A stretch of DNA of 64,000 nucleotides from DASRFA01 sp035651755 (GCA_035651755.1 DASRFA010000022.1:6712-70711); one strand, 5' to 3'. Numbered from the stretch's first letter, positions 35,193 to 43,986 are shown. Notes: a model not told the origin generated them from the sequence alone. A program made the numbers and translations.

Positions 35193-35840
35193 ATGGATCT
35201 GAAGACGGTCGATCACCTCCTGACGACGACGCGCTCCGTGCGGAAGCGCCTCGACTTCTCCCGCCCGGTTCCGCGCGACGTCATCGAGCGCGCGATCGAG
35301 ATCGCGGTCCAGGCGCCGACCGGCGGCAACAACCAGGGCTGGCACTTCGTCGTCGTCACGGACGCGGACAAGCGGCGGGCGCTGGCCGACCTCTACCGGA
35401 AGGGCTGGGAGATCTACACGAGCATGCCGCGCGAGCAGCTTCCCGCGAGCGATCCGCGCGCCGGGCAGCTGCCGCGCGTGATCTCGTCGGCGCAGTACCT
35501 GACCGATCATTTCCACGAGGCGCCGGCCATGATCGTTCCCTGCATCGAAGGGCGATTCGAGACCCAGCCGCAGTTCGCGCAGGCCTCGCTCTACGGCTCC
35601 ATCCTGCCCGCCGTTTGGTCGCTCATGCTCGCGCTCCGCGCGCGCGGCGTCGGCTCTGCGTGGACGACGATCCACCTCATCTTCGAGAAGGAGGCGGCCG
35701 AGGTGCTCGGGATCCCGCCGCACGTGACGCAGGCGGCGCTCCTGCCGGTCGCCTACTACACCGGCGGCGACTTCAAGCCCGCGAAGCGCCTTTCGGCGCG
35801 CGAGCTCACGTCCTGGAACGCCTGGGGTCGGCGGAGCTGA
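35193..35840 (+). CDS. Nitroreductase-family FMN oxidoreductase
   Basis: A 215-residue nitroreductase-fold protein. LLTTTRSVRKRLDFSRPVPR gives the RSxR FMN-phosphate motif, IAVQAPTGGNNQGWHFVVV the second flavin contact, and RARGVGSAWTT with VLGIPPHVTQAALLPVAYY completes the core. ATG 35193 is chosen because GAGAGGA precedes it and the family starts there. It follows the XRE-cupin gene by about 95 bp. The natural acceptor is unknown. Confidence 0.9.
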   Translation: MDLKTVDHLLTTTRSVRKRLDFSRPVPRDVIERAIEIAVQAPTGGNNQGWHFVVVTDADKRRALADLYRKGWEIYTSMPREQLPASDPRAGQLPRVISSAQYLTDHFHEAPAMIVPCIEGRFETQPQFAQASLYGSILPAVWSLMLALRARGVGSAWTTIHLIFEKEAAEVLGIPPHVTQAALLPVAYYTGGDFKPAKRLSARELTSWNAWGRRS

Positions 35841-35862
35841 ACGAACCGGTTCAGCGGCCGGC

Positions 35863-36234
35863 TCAGCCGGGCAGGATCGGCACCTCGTTCGCGAGCCAGA
35901 GCGGCGAGCGCGCGAGGTCGATGAAGCGGCGCTCGTCGGCGAGGAGCGCCTCGCCGGCGCGCCGGCCCTCCTCGCTCGACGTCGCGGCCACGATGTCGTC
36001 GACGCTGTCCCACCAGAGCTCGGCGATCCCGTCGTAGCCCTCGGGCGCTTCGCGCGACGCGCGGAGCGCGTCGTTCAGCGGCGTCGTGAGCGAGTGCAGC
36101 TGCACGTACCGCCGGATGCGGAGCGCGGCCGCATGGCTCCGGACGAGCGGCGCGTGGCGCTCGCGCCAGTAGCGCTGGAATTCCTCCCGCGACAGCTCGG
36201 GGAGGCGGTGCAGGCAGAAGACGAGCTTCACCAT
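35863..36234 (-). CDS. EthD-domain protein
   Basis: A 123-residue protein with the ferredoxin-like dimeric alpha/beta barrel of the EthD family: VKLVFCLHRLPELSREEFQR and YWRERHAPLVR at the N-terminus, then GIAELWWDSVDDI. EthD was named from an ether-degradation cluster, but most members have unknown roles. Its ATG is 19 bp downstream of the aceE stop on the same strand. Confidence 0.85.
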   Translation of the reverse strand: MVKLVFCLHRLPELSREEFQRYWRERHAPLVRSHAAALRIRRYVQLHSLTTPLNDALRASREAPEGYDGIAELWWDSVDDIVAATSSEEGRRAGEALLADERRFIDLARSPLWLANEVPILPG

Positions 36235-36253
36235 GTCGTCACCGTTGCGGCGC

Positions 36254-38917
36254 TCAGGCGCGGGCGGGGTCGGGCTTGTCGGGGTCGAGGCCGAGGTCGG
36301 AGATCGCCTGCTGCACGACGGAGAGCTCGATCTCCTCCCGGCGGGCGAGCTCGTAGAGCGCCGCCACCGCGATCGACTCGGCGTCGACCTCGAAGAAACG
36401 GCGGAGCGCCTCGCGCGACTCGCTGCGGCCGAAGCCGTCGGTGCCGAGGGCGTGGATGCCGTCCGGGACCCAGGGGGCGATCATGTTCGCGAGCGTCTTC
36501 ACGTTGTCGCTGGCGGCGACGACCGTCCAGGGCTCCTCGGCCAGCGCCTGCTGGAGCCAGGGTCGCTGCGGCTCGGCTTCCGGGTGAAGCATGTTCCAGC
36601 GCTCGCAGGCGACGGCGTCGCGTCGCAGCTCGTTGTAGCTCGTGACGCTCCAGACGGCGGCCGCGATGCCGCGCGCCTCGAGCAGCGCCTGCGCGCGGAT
36701 CGCCTCGTGGAGGATCGCGCCGCTGCCGAAGAGGTGGATGCGCGGACCCGCCATCTCGGGCGCGGGCCGGACCTTGTAGAGGCCGCGCAGGATGCCGGCC
36801 TCGGCGCCGTCCGGCATCGGCGGCTGCGCCCAGGCCTCGTTCATGACCGTCAAGTAGTAGAAGACGTCCTCGCGCTCGACGTACATGCGCCGGAGGCCGT
36901 CCTCGACGATGACGGCGATCTCGTAGGCGTAGGCGGGATCGTACGCGCGGACGGTCGGGACCGCGCTCGCGAGCACGTGGCTGTGGCCGTCCTGGTGCTG
37001 CAGGCCCTCGCCGGCGAGCGTCGTGCGGCCGGCGGTCGCCCCGACGAGGAAGCCCTTGCCGCGCGCGTCGGCGTGCGCCCAGATGAGGTCGCCGATCCGC
37101 TGGAAGCCGAACATCGAGTAGAAGAGGAAGAACGGGATCGCGTTGACGCCGTTCGCGGCGTACGCGGTTCCCGCCGCGGTGAACGACGCCATCGCGCCCG
37201 CCTCGGTGATCCCCTCCTCGAGGAGCTGACCGTCCTCGACCTCGCGGTAGAAGGCGACGACGTCCGAGTCGACCGGCTCGTAGCGCTGTCCCTGCTGCGA
37301 GTAGATGCCGAACTTCCGGAAGAGGGAGTCCATGCCGAAGGTGCGCGCCTCGTCCGGGGCGATCGGCACGATCAGCTTCCCGATCGTCGGATCGCTCATC
37401 AGGTGGCGGAGGAGGGCGACGAAGACCTGCGTCGTCGCGACCTCGCGGCCGCCCTTGGGGTGCTTGAACTGCTCGAAGACGCCGGCCGGCAGCGCGGGCA
37501 GCGGCTTCGACCGCACCGTGCGGCGCGGCACCGGGCCGCCGAGCGCCGCGCGACGCTCGCGCAGGTACGCGACCTCCTCGGTGTCGTCGGCGGGACGGTA
37601 GAAGGGCACGTCCTCGAGCTGGGCGTCACCGATCGGGATGCCGAGGCGGTCGCGGAAGCCGCGCAGCTCGCGGTCCTTCAGCTTCTTCGCCTGGTGTGAG
37701 AAGTTCCGCCCTTCGCCGGCGGCGCCGAGGCCGTAGCCCTTGATCGTCTTCGCGAGGACGACGGTCGGCGCGTCGGTGTACTCGATCGCCGCCTTGTAGG
37801 CCGCGTAGACCTTCTCCGGGTCGTGGCCGCCGCGCCGCAGCTTGCTGAGCTTCGCGTCGGTCAGGTCCTCCACGAGCCGCAGCAGCTCCGGGTACTTCCC
37901 GAAGAAGTCGGCCCGGATGTAGGCGCCCGACTCGACGGTGTACTTCTGGTACTGCCCGTCGACGACCTCGCCCATCCGCCGCACTAGGAGGCCGCTGTCG
38001 TCGCGCGCGAGAAGCGGATCCCAGTCGTCGCCCCAGACGACCTTGATCACGTTCCAGCCCGCGCCGCGGAATGCCGCCTCGAGCTCCTGGATGATCTTCC
38101 CGTTGCCGCGCACCGGTCCGTCGAGCCGCTGGAGGTTGCAATTGACGACCCAGATCAGGTTCCCGAGGTGCTCGCGCGACGCGAGCGTGATCGCGCCCAT
38201 GCTCTCGGGCTCGTCCATCTCGCCGTCGCCGAGGAAGGCCCAGACGCGGGAGCTCTCGGTGTCGGCGAGCCCGCGCGCCTGCAGGTAGCGGTTGAAGCGC
38301 GCCTGGTAGATCGACGAGATCGCCGAGAGGCCCATCGAGACGGTCGGGAACTCCCAGAAGTCGGGCATCAGCCATGGATGCGGGTACGAGCTGAGCCCGC
38401 CGCCCGGAGCGAGCTCGCGGCGGAAGTTCTCGAGCTGGGTCTGGCTGAGCCGACCTTCCAGGAACGCGCGCGCGTAGATCCCGGGCGCGGCGTGCCCCTG
38501 GAAGTAGACGAAGTCGCCCGCCGCTTCCGGCGTGTGGGCGCGGAAGAAGTGGTGGAAGCCGACCTCGAGGAGCGTCGCGAGCGAGGCGTAGGTCGAGATG
38601 TGGCCGCCGATTCCGCCCGAGTGAACGTTCGCCCGGACGACCATCGCCATCGCGTTCCAGCGGATGAGGTTCTTGATCCGGCGTTCGATCTCGCGGTCGC
38701 CGGGATAGACCGGCTGGTCCTCGACCGGGATGGTGTTGACGTAGGGTGTGTTCGCGGTGAACGGCATGAGGACGCCGTTCCGCTGGCCCTGCTCGACGAG
38801 GCGCGACAGCACGAGACGCGCGCGCGACTGCCCGTCGCCGTGCAGCAGCTTTCCGAACGAGTCCTCCCAGGCGCGCGTCGTTTCCGGATCTCGGTCCGGC
38901 TGCGGCTCGATGTCCAT
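36254..38917 (-). CDS. aceE: Pyruvate dehydrogenase E1 component, homodimeric type
   Basis: An 887-residue AceE, the thiamine-diphosphate E1 that decarboxylates pyruvate for acetyl-CoA formation; E. coli AceE has the same length. Recognisable parts are GHISTYASLATLLEVGFHHF, YPHPWLMPDFWEFPTVSMGL, the TPP-binding FLGDGEMDEPESMGAI followed by NCNLQRLDGPVRGNGK, TIKGYGLGAAGEGRNFSHQA and PIAPDEARTFGMDSLFRKFG. ATG 38917 is used; six further in-frame codons lie upstream from a GTG. The E2 and E3 genes are not in the window. The preceding gene on this strand, 202 bp upstream, is another pyruvate-using TPP enzyme. Confidence 0.95.
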   Translation of the reverse strand: MDIEPQPDRDPETTRAWEDSFGKLLHGDGQSRARLVLSRLVEQGQRNGVLMPFTANTPYVNTIPVEDQPVYPGDREIERRIKNLIRWNAMAMVVRANVHSGGIGGHISTYASLATLLEVGFHHFFRAHTPEAAGDFVYFQGHAAPGIYARAFLEGRLSQTQLENFRRELAPGGGLSSYPHPWLMPDFWEFPTVSMGLSAISSIYQARFNRYLQARGLADTESSRVWAFLGDGEMDEPESMGAITLASREHLGNLIWVVNCNLQRLDGPVRGNGKIIQELEAAFRGAGWNVIKVVWGDDWDPLLARDDSGLLVRRMGEVVDGQYQKYTVESGAYIRADFFGKYPELLRLVEDLTDAKLSKLRRGGHDPEKVYAAYKAAIEYTDAPTVVLAKTIKGYGLGAAGEGRNFSHQAKKLKDRELRGFRDRLGIPIGDAQLEDVPFYRPADDTEEVAYLRERRAALGGPVPRRTVRSKPLPALPAGVFEQFKHPKGGREVATTQVFVALLRHLMSDPTIGKLIVPIAPDEARTFGMDSLFRKFGIYSQQGQRYEPVDSDVVAFYREVEDGQLLEEGITEAGAMASFTAAGTAYAANGVNAIPFFLFYSMFGFQRIGDLIWAHADARGKGFLVGATAGRTTLAGEGLQHQDGHSHVLASAVPTVRAYDPAYAYEIAVIVEDGLRRMYVEREDVFYYLTVMNEAWAQPPMPDGAEAGILRGLYKVRPAPEMAGPRIHLFGSGAILHEAIRAQALLEARGIAAAVWSVTSYNELRRDAVACERWNMLHPEAEPQRPWLQQALAEEPWTVVAASDNVKTLANMIAPWVPDGIHALGTDGFGRSESREALRRFFEVDAESIAVAALYELARREEIELSVVQQAISDLGLDPDKPDPARA

Positions 38918-39119
38918 GAGAGCCGAGGATACCACGCGCGCCGGGCCGACTCCGGGTGGGCGGCGCGTGTGATGGCACGTCGGGCGCGTGGCTTCGTGCC
39001 GGTGGGCCGCCGGCGCCGTGTGCGCGGGCGCGTCACACGGTGGGCGTGGTCCGCCGAAGCCGTTGTGCGGGCGCTCAGTCCGGGTCTCGTTCGAGGGGGG
39101 CGGAGCGCGCCGAACGATT

Positions 39120-40946
39120 TTAGAACCCGGCGTTGCGGTCGACGGTGACGTCTTTCTTGGTGCGGGGTTTGATGTGCTTCCCGGTGATCATGTCCTTGTA
39201 GCCCATGCCGGGGCCGATCATCGGGTACACGTGGGCGGTCTGGTCGACGACGACCTCGAGGAAGGCGGGGCCGGCGGAGCGCACGAACTCCTCGAGCGCG
39301 GGGCGGAGCTCGTCGCGCTTGGTCACGCGGCGCACGAACGGGAAGCCGTCCGCTTCGACGGCGCGCACGAAGTCCTTCTTGTGGAGCGTCTTGTCGGACC
39401 CCGAGTAGCGGTTGGCGTAGAAGAGGTCCTGCCACTGCCGGACCATCCCATCGCCGTAGTTGTTCAGGAGGAGGACCTTCACCGGGATGTCGTAGGTCGT
39501 GAGCGTCTCCAGCTCGCCCAGGTTCATGCGGATCGAGCCGTCGCCGTCGACGTCGATCACGAGCTTCCCGGGGTTGGCGAGCTGCGCGCCGATCGCCGCC
39601 GGGAGGCCGAAGCCCATCGTCCCCATGCTGCCCGAGGTGAGGAAGCTCCGCGGGTGGACGAAGTCGAGGTACTGGGCGGCCCACATCTGGTGCTGGCCGA
39701 CGCCCGTCGTCACGATCGCCTCGCCGCGCGTGATCTCGTTCAGCTGCGAGAGCACCTCCTCGGACTGTACGGCGGTCGACTCGCGGTTGAAGTCGAGCGG
39801 GTGCGCGCGCCGGAGCTCGGACACGTGCTTCAGCCAGCGGCCGAAGTCCTTGCGGAAGCCCTTGCCGGCGCGCGTGAGCTGGGCGAGGCCGCGCTTCGCG
39901 TCGCACACGTACGCCCAGTCGACGCCCTTCACCTTGCCGATCTCCGACGCGTCGACGTCGAGGTGCGCGATCTTCGCGTTCGGAGCGAACTCCTTCACCT
40001 TGCCGGCGACGCGATCGTCGAAGCGCGATCCGACGGCGAAGAGGAAGTCGCAGTCCTCGACGGCGTAGTTCGCGTAGGCGGTGCCGTGCATGCCGAGCAT
40101 GTGGAGCGAGAGGTCGCTCGTCGTGTCCATGGCGCCGATGCCGAGGAGCGTCGTCACGACCGGGATGCGGAAGCGCTGCGCGAACGCCCGCAGCTCGCTC
40201 GCGGCGTTGGCGTTGTGGACGCCGCCGCCGGCGTAGATGAGCGGCCGCTCGCTCTCCCCGAGCAGGCGGTAGAACTCCTTCGCGGCGTCGTCGGGGAGCG
40301 ACGCGCGGTTCAGCGCGGCGAGCCGCTCGTCGTAGCCGCGGAGGTGGAGGAGCCCGGAGCCCTGGAACGTGCCGGGAGCGAGCTGGACGTCGCGCGGGAT
40401 GTCGACGACGACCGGCCCGGGCCGCCCGCTCCGCGCCAGCTCGAAGGCCGTCCGCATCGTCTGCTCGACCTTGGTCTCGTCGGTCACGAGGAAGACGTGC
40501 TTGGCGCACGCCGACATGATGTTGAAGACCGGCGCCTCCTGGAACGCGTCGGTTCCCATGGCGGCGCGCGGCACCTGCCCGCAGACCAGGACGACCGGCA
40601 CGGAGTCGGCGTGGCAGTCGCGGATCGGCGTGACCGAGTTCGTCGCGCCCGGCCCGGACGTGACGATGAAGACGCCGACCTTCCCGCTCGCGCGCGCGTA
40701 GCCCGCCGCCATGAAGCCGGCGCCCTGCTCGGTCGCCGGGACGACGAGCCGGACCTCCTCCGACTTCGGGCGACCGGCGTTGTGCCGGAAGATCGCGTCG
40801 TAGGTGGGGAGGATCGCGCCGCCGCTGTACCCGAAGACCGTGCCGACGCCCTCGTCCGCGAGCACCTGGACGATCATGTCGGCGCCCGTCATCTGCGTTC
40901 CCGCGAGCGGGTGCTTGGCGTGCTTCGGCTCGGGCAGGCTCGTCAT
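39120..40946 (-). CDS. Acetolactate synthase large subunit-type TPP enzyme
   Basis: A 608-residue TPP enzyme of the acetohydroxyacid synthase family. FGYSGGAILPTYDAIF contains the activating region near the catalytic Glu, EQGAGFMAAGYARASGKVG, TSGPGATNSVTPIRDCHADS, VVDIPRDVQL, and the TPP motif DVDGDGSIRMNLGELETLT followed by NN (VLLLNNYGDGMV). The C-terminus FLEVVVDQTAHVYPMIGPGM fits IlvB-type enzymes, which make acetolactate or acetohydroxybutyrate for branched-chain amino acids. No regulatory small subunit (ilvN/ilvH) or ilvC is adjacent. It could be biosynthetic (ilvB-like) or catabolic. Confidence 0.9.
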   Translation of the reverse strand: MTSLPEPKHAKHPLAGTQMTGADMIVQVLADEGVGTVFGYSGGAILPTYDAIFRHNAGRPKSEEVRLVVPATEQGAGFMAAGYARASGKVGVFIVTSGPGATNSVTPIRDCHADSVPVVLVCGQVPRAAMGTDAFQEAPVFNIMSACAKHVFLVTDETKVEQTMRTAFELARSGRPGPVVVDIPRDVQLAPGTFQGSGLLHLRGYDERLAALNRASLPDDAAKEFYRLLGESERPLIYAGGGVHNANAASELRAFAQRFRIPVVTTLLGIGAMDTTSDLSLHMLGMHGTAYANYAVEDCDFLFAVGSRFDDRVAGKVKEFAPNAKIAHLDVDASEIGKVKGVDWAYVCDAKRGLAQLTRAGKGFRKDFGRWLKHVSELRRAHPLDFNRESTAVQSEEVLSQLNEITRGEAIVTTGVGQHQMWAAQYLDFVHPRSFLTSGSMGTMGFGLPAAIGAQLANPGKLVIDVDGDGSIRMNLGELETLTTYDIPVKVLLLNNYGDGMVRQWQDLFYANRYSGSDKTLHKKDFVRAVEADGFPFVRRVTKRDELRPALEEFVRSAGPAFLEVVVDQTAHVYPMIGPGMGYKDMITGKHIKPRTKKDVTVDRNAGF

Positions 40947-41083
40947 CTCGGAATCATCCTTTTTCTCGCAGAATCGCGGATTTCGCGTAGCATCCCGGCC
41001 CCGCAGGCGCTACCGCCGGCGCGCCGCTGAGGTGCCGCGCGACGTCGCTTCGCGTGCGCGGTCGCGCTGTGGCAACACCGAGC

Positions 41084-41587
41084 ATGGCCGAGCCGCGCGG
41101 CGGGTCCGACGAAGATCACCGCTGGATGGCGATCGCGCTCGAGGAGGCGAGGCGCGGCGGCGCGAGCGGCGAGGTGCCGATCGGGGCCGTCGTCGTGCGC
41201 GACGGCCGGGAGCTCGCGCGCGCGCACAACGCGCCGATCGGCCTCTGCGATCCCACGGCGCACGCCGAGGTGCTGGCGCTCCGGCGCGCGGCCCTCGTCT
41301 GCGCCGAGTATCGACTGCCGGGCGCGACCCTCTACGCGACCATCGAGCCGTGTCCGCTCTGCTGGGGCGCCGCCCTGCACGCGCGCGTCGCTCGCCTCGT
41401 GTACGGCGCGCGCGACCCGAAGGCGGGCGCACTGGGGTCGGTCGTCGACCTGCCCGCGGCGCGCGGCTTCAACCACCGCATCGAGGTGACGTGCGGCGTC
41501 GGTGCGGACGAGGCCGCCGACCTGCTCCAGACCTTCTTCCGCGGCCGCCGCGCAGCGGCGCGTCTTCCCGCCGACTCCAAGCGCTGA
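41084..41587 (+). CDS. tadA: tRNA-specific adenosine deaminase
   Basis: A 167-residue zinc deaminase of the TadA type, which makes inosine at the wobble position of tRNA-Arg(ACG). HAE is in DPTAHAEVLALRRAAL (His ligand plus catalytic Glu), and the second zinc motif is ATIEPCPLCWGAALHARV. C-terminal VVDLPAARGFNHRIEVTCGV is usual for TadA. ATG 41084 gives the normal family length; a GTG 30 bp upstream is the alternative. It lies immediately before a tRNA cluster. Confidence 0.9.
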   Translation: MAEPRGGSDEDHRWMAIALEEARRGGASGEVPIGAVVVRDGRELARAHNAPIGLCDPTAHAEVLALRRAALVCAEYRLPGATLYATIEPCPLCWGAALHARVARLVYGARDPKAGALGSVVDLPAARGFNHRIEVTCGVGADEAADLLQTFFRGRRAAARLPADSKR

Positions 41588-41640
41588 CCCGTGCCGCGTT
41601 GCTTGCGGCCCTACGAGGGGACGGTTAGACCGCCCGAACG

Positions 41641-41730
41641 GGAGAGGTGGCCGAGCCCGGTTGAAGGCGCACGACTCGAAATCGTGTGTGCCCCAAAAGG
41701 GCACCGTGGGTTCAAATCCCACCCTCTCCG
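41641..41730 (+). tRNA. tRNA-Ser (CGA)
   Basis: A 90-nt class II tRNA. Acceptor stem GGAGAGG/CCTCTCC with discriminator G, anticodon loop CTCGAAA between CACGA and TCGTG with anticodon CGA at 41677-41679, long variable arm (GTGCCCCAAAAGGGCAC) and T arm GTGGGTTCAAATCCCAC. No CCA encoded. It decodes UCG. Confidence 0.95.
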
Positions 41731-41802
41731 CTGTTTCCTCCCGCGCTCCATAAATGCGACGCGCAGCGCTCCACACCCGTTGCGGAGCCGTGGGAGCGAG
41801 GA

Positions 41803-41870
41803 GCCGCGGCTTTGCCGCGGCGACGAGGCCCATCGGAGGAGCGCAGCCTGGCGAGCGAAGCTCGCCAGGC
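41803..41870. repeat. Two perfect hairpins between the tRNA-Ser genes
   Basis: GCCGCGGC, loop TTT, GCCGCGGC at 41803-41821, and an 11-bp stem GCCTGGCGAGC, loop GAA, GCTCGCCAGGC at 41846-41870. Their short AT-containing loops in perfect GC stems resemble the hairpins of the 1.4-kb repeat block. They may be REP-like elements, or processing or termination structures between the tRNA genes. Confidence 0.6.
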
Positions 41871-41894
41871 GAGCACCGCACGGGGGCGAAATTG

Positions 41895-41984
<90 letters not shown>

Positions 41985-42044
41985 TTCCTCCGCCGGTTGC
42001 TCTCCGGCAGCCGGTCCAGTAACGAACGGGCTTCGAGGCGTCGC

Positions 42045-42118
42045 GCGGGTGTAGCTCAGCTGGCTAGAGCGCAACCTTGCCAAGGTTGAGGTCGCCGGTT
42101 CGACCCCGGTCACCCGCT
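42045..42118 (+). tRNA. tRNA-Gly (GCC)
   Basis: A 74-nt tRNA: acceptor GCGGGTG/CACCCGC with discriminator T, D arm with TAGCTCAGCTGGCTAGAGC, anticodon loop TTGCCAA between CAACC and GGTTG with anticodon GCC, T arm CCGGTTCGACCCCGG. No CCA encoded. Confidence 0.95.
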
Positions 42119-42120
42119 CT

Positions 42121-42142
42121 CGCGCCCCTTCGCGGGGGCGCG
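42121..42142 (+). terminator. Terminator-like hairpin after tRNA-Gly
   Basis: CGCGCCCC at 42121-42128 and GGGGCGCG at 42135-42142 form an 8-bp stem around TTCGCG, starting three bases after the tRNA end. The T-tract after it is weak. Confidence 0.4.
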
Positions 42143-42263
42143 TCTCGCGCCCGTTTCACGGGGTGTTTCGCCGCGGCCTCGCAGGTCGCGGCGGAGCCGC
42201 TTCGCGGCGCAGGGCGTCGATTTTTCTCGCCTGTCGCCCCGTCGTCGTGCTACGGCGTCATCC

Positions 42264-42797
42264 ATGGCGTCGAGCACGGTCTTCGTCAGCAATTTCCCGT
42301 TCGCCACGACGGAGGATGAGCTCCGCGAGCGCTTCGAGCACCTCGCCGCCGTGCGCAGCGTCCGCATCATCGTCGACCGCGAGAGCGGCCGGTCGCGCGG
42401 CTTCGCGTTCGTCGAGCTGGTCGACACCAACGCCGTCGACGGCGTGATCGAGGCCCTCGACGGGACCGAGCTCAAGGGCCGCCGCCTCGCGGTCAGCAAG
42501 GCGCGCGGCCGCGCCGGTGCGCCGGAGCCACGGCCGGCGCGCGCGCCCGCGCGCGCCGGCGAGGCGGCGAGCGGCGGAGGCGCAGAGCCGTCCGCACCGC
42601 GTCACGAGCCGCCGTTCCGCCATCGGATCGTGATCGACTGGCTCGAGGACTCGGCGTCGTACCTCGCGTCCGTCCCCGACCTCGACGTGAGCGCGCAGGC
42701 GCCGACGATCGACGCGGCGGTGCGCGAGGCGCGCGCGCGCGCCGACCAGGCCCGCCCCGCGCCGCTGTCCGACGACGACGATCAGCCCCTTCGCTAG
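42264..42797 (+). CDS. RRM RNA-binding protein fused to a HicB-like domain
   Basis: A 177-residue protein. Residues ~4-80 form a bacterial RNA-recognition motif: RNP2 as VFVSNF, RNP1 as SRGFAFVEL, plus GVIEALDGTELKGRRLAVSK. A basic Pro/Ala-rich linker follows (~82-115). Residues ~118-165 (HRIVIDWLEDSASYLASVPD, then APTIDAAVREARARAD) match the short strand-strand-helix pattern of HicB antitoxin N-terminal domains. RRM proteins of this small type are cold- or stress-related RNA binders in many bacteria; the HicB-like tail is unusual. No HicA toxin is adjacent. The tail call is by eye. Confidence 0.8.
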   Translation: MASSTVFVSNFPFATTEDELRERFEHLAAVRSVRIIVDRESGRSRGFAFVELVDTNAVDGVIEALDGTELKGRRLAVSKARGRAGAPEPRPARAPARAGEAASGGGAEPSAPRHEPPFRHRIVIDWLEDSASYLASVPDLDVSAQAPTIDAAVREARARADQARPAPLSDDDDQPLR

Positions 42798-42912
42798 TTT
42801 CCGGTCGCGCCCTTGTCACTTGACAGACGCGGCTCGATGCGAAACGGATCGGTTCGAGTCGAGTGACGGCTCGACGGGCGCGCGCGACGCCGCGCGCGCC
42901 GGGGGTGGCGGC

Positions 42913-43986
42913 GTGGATGAGTCGCTTTCGTCGCTGACGGGCAAGCGGATCGGTTTCGCCGGGCGTCTCCTCACGTGCGATCGTCAAGCCGCGCGACGCC
43001 TCGTGCAGAGCGCGGGCGGACGCGTCGGGCGCGGAGTCGCCGTCGACGTCGTGGTGCTCGGGAAGGGCGGGCGGGCGCCCGCGGGCAGGGCGACTCGGAC
43101 GCTCACCGAGGCGCAGTTCCTCGACCTCGTGCGCTCCGCGATGCGCGCCGAGGGCGTCGGCGGGCTCGCGGAGCTCGAGCGCCTCGTGCCGGCGAGCGAA
43201 GCCGCGCGCCTCTACCCGCGCATCACGTGGTCACGGCGGCGCAGCCTCGCGCGCCACGGCCTCGTCCGTCCCGTCGCGCTCGCGAACGGCATCGGCTACC
43301 GGTTCTCCGACCTGCGCGTCTTCCGGACGATCGACGAGCTGATCGCGACCGGCCTCTCGCTCGCGCAGGCGATCGACCGGGTCGCGCCGCGCCTGCGCGG
43401 ACAGCTCGAGCTCCGCTTCCCGAAGGTGCGGATCGCGCCGCGCCCGCGGCGCGTGGACCTGGGCGCGGCGCCGACCACCGCCGAGGCGTGGTTCGACATG
43501 GGCGCCTGCGCCGATCGCGACCGGGCGAGCTTCCCGACCGCGATCGCCGCGTACCAGCGCGCGCTCGAGGTCGACCCGCACCACGTGCCGTCGCTGATCA
43601 ACCTCGGGAACGTCCACTACGAGCTCGGCGAGTTCGGGCGCGCGCGCGAGCTCTACGCGCGCGCCGCCGTCGTCGACGGCGAGAACCCGCGCACCCACTT
43701 CAACCTCGGGAACGCCTGCGACGAGCTCGGCGATCTGCTCGGCGCGCTCCGCGCCTATCGCCACGCCATCGGCCTCTGGCCGGGATACGCCGACGCCCAC
43801 TTCAACCTCGCGCTCGTCGCGGAGAAGCTCGAGAGCTGGGACCTCGCGCGCCGGCACTGGCGGCGGTTCCTCGACCTGGAGCCCCGGAGCGACTGGGCCG
43901 CCGTCGCCCGCTCGCACCTGGAGGACGCCACGGCGAAGCTTCGGGCGGAGCGAGCGCGCTCCGGCGCCAAGGCCGAACGATCCTAG
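42913..43986 (+). CDS. BRCT-like / MerR-like / TPR protein
   Basis: About 357 residues from GTG 42913, chosen for the GGGGGTGG upstream; an in-frame TTG at 42820 extends the frame without a ribosome-binding site. Residues ~8-55 look like a BRCT domain (LTGKRIGFAGRLLTCDRQAA, RLVQSAGGRVGRGV, VDVVVLGKGG). Residues ~85-170 are MerR-like (YRFSDLRVFRTIDELIATGL, SLAQAIDRV). Residues ~200-340 hold TPR repeats (AIAAYQRALEVDPHHVPSLI, NLGNVHYELGEFGRARELYA). It may be a regulator or scaffold that couples DNA contact to protein interaction; the target is unknown. Confidence 0.75.
   Translation: MDESLSSLTGKRIGFAGRLLTCDRQAARRLVQSAGGRVGRGVAVDVVVLGKGGRAPAGRATRTLTEAQFLDLVRSAMRAEGVGGLAELERLVPASEAARLYPRITWSRRRSLARHGLVRPVALANGIGYRFSDLRVFRTIDELIATGLSLAQAIDRVAPRLRGQLELRFPKVRIAPRPRRVDLGAAPTTAEAWFDMGACADRDRASFPTAIAAYQRALEVDPHHVPSLINLGNVHYELGEFGRARELYARAAVVDGENPRTHFNLGNACDELGDLLGALRAYRHAIGLWPGYADAHFNLALVAEKLESWDLARRHWRRFLDLEPRSDWAAVARSHLEDATAKLRAERARSGAKAERS

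Noticed and set aside
42264..42797. A HicAB toxin-antitoxin system
   Set aside because: Only a HicB-like segment fused to an RRM is present and no HicA-like gene is adjacent.
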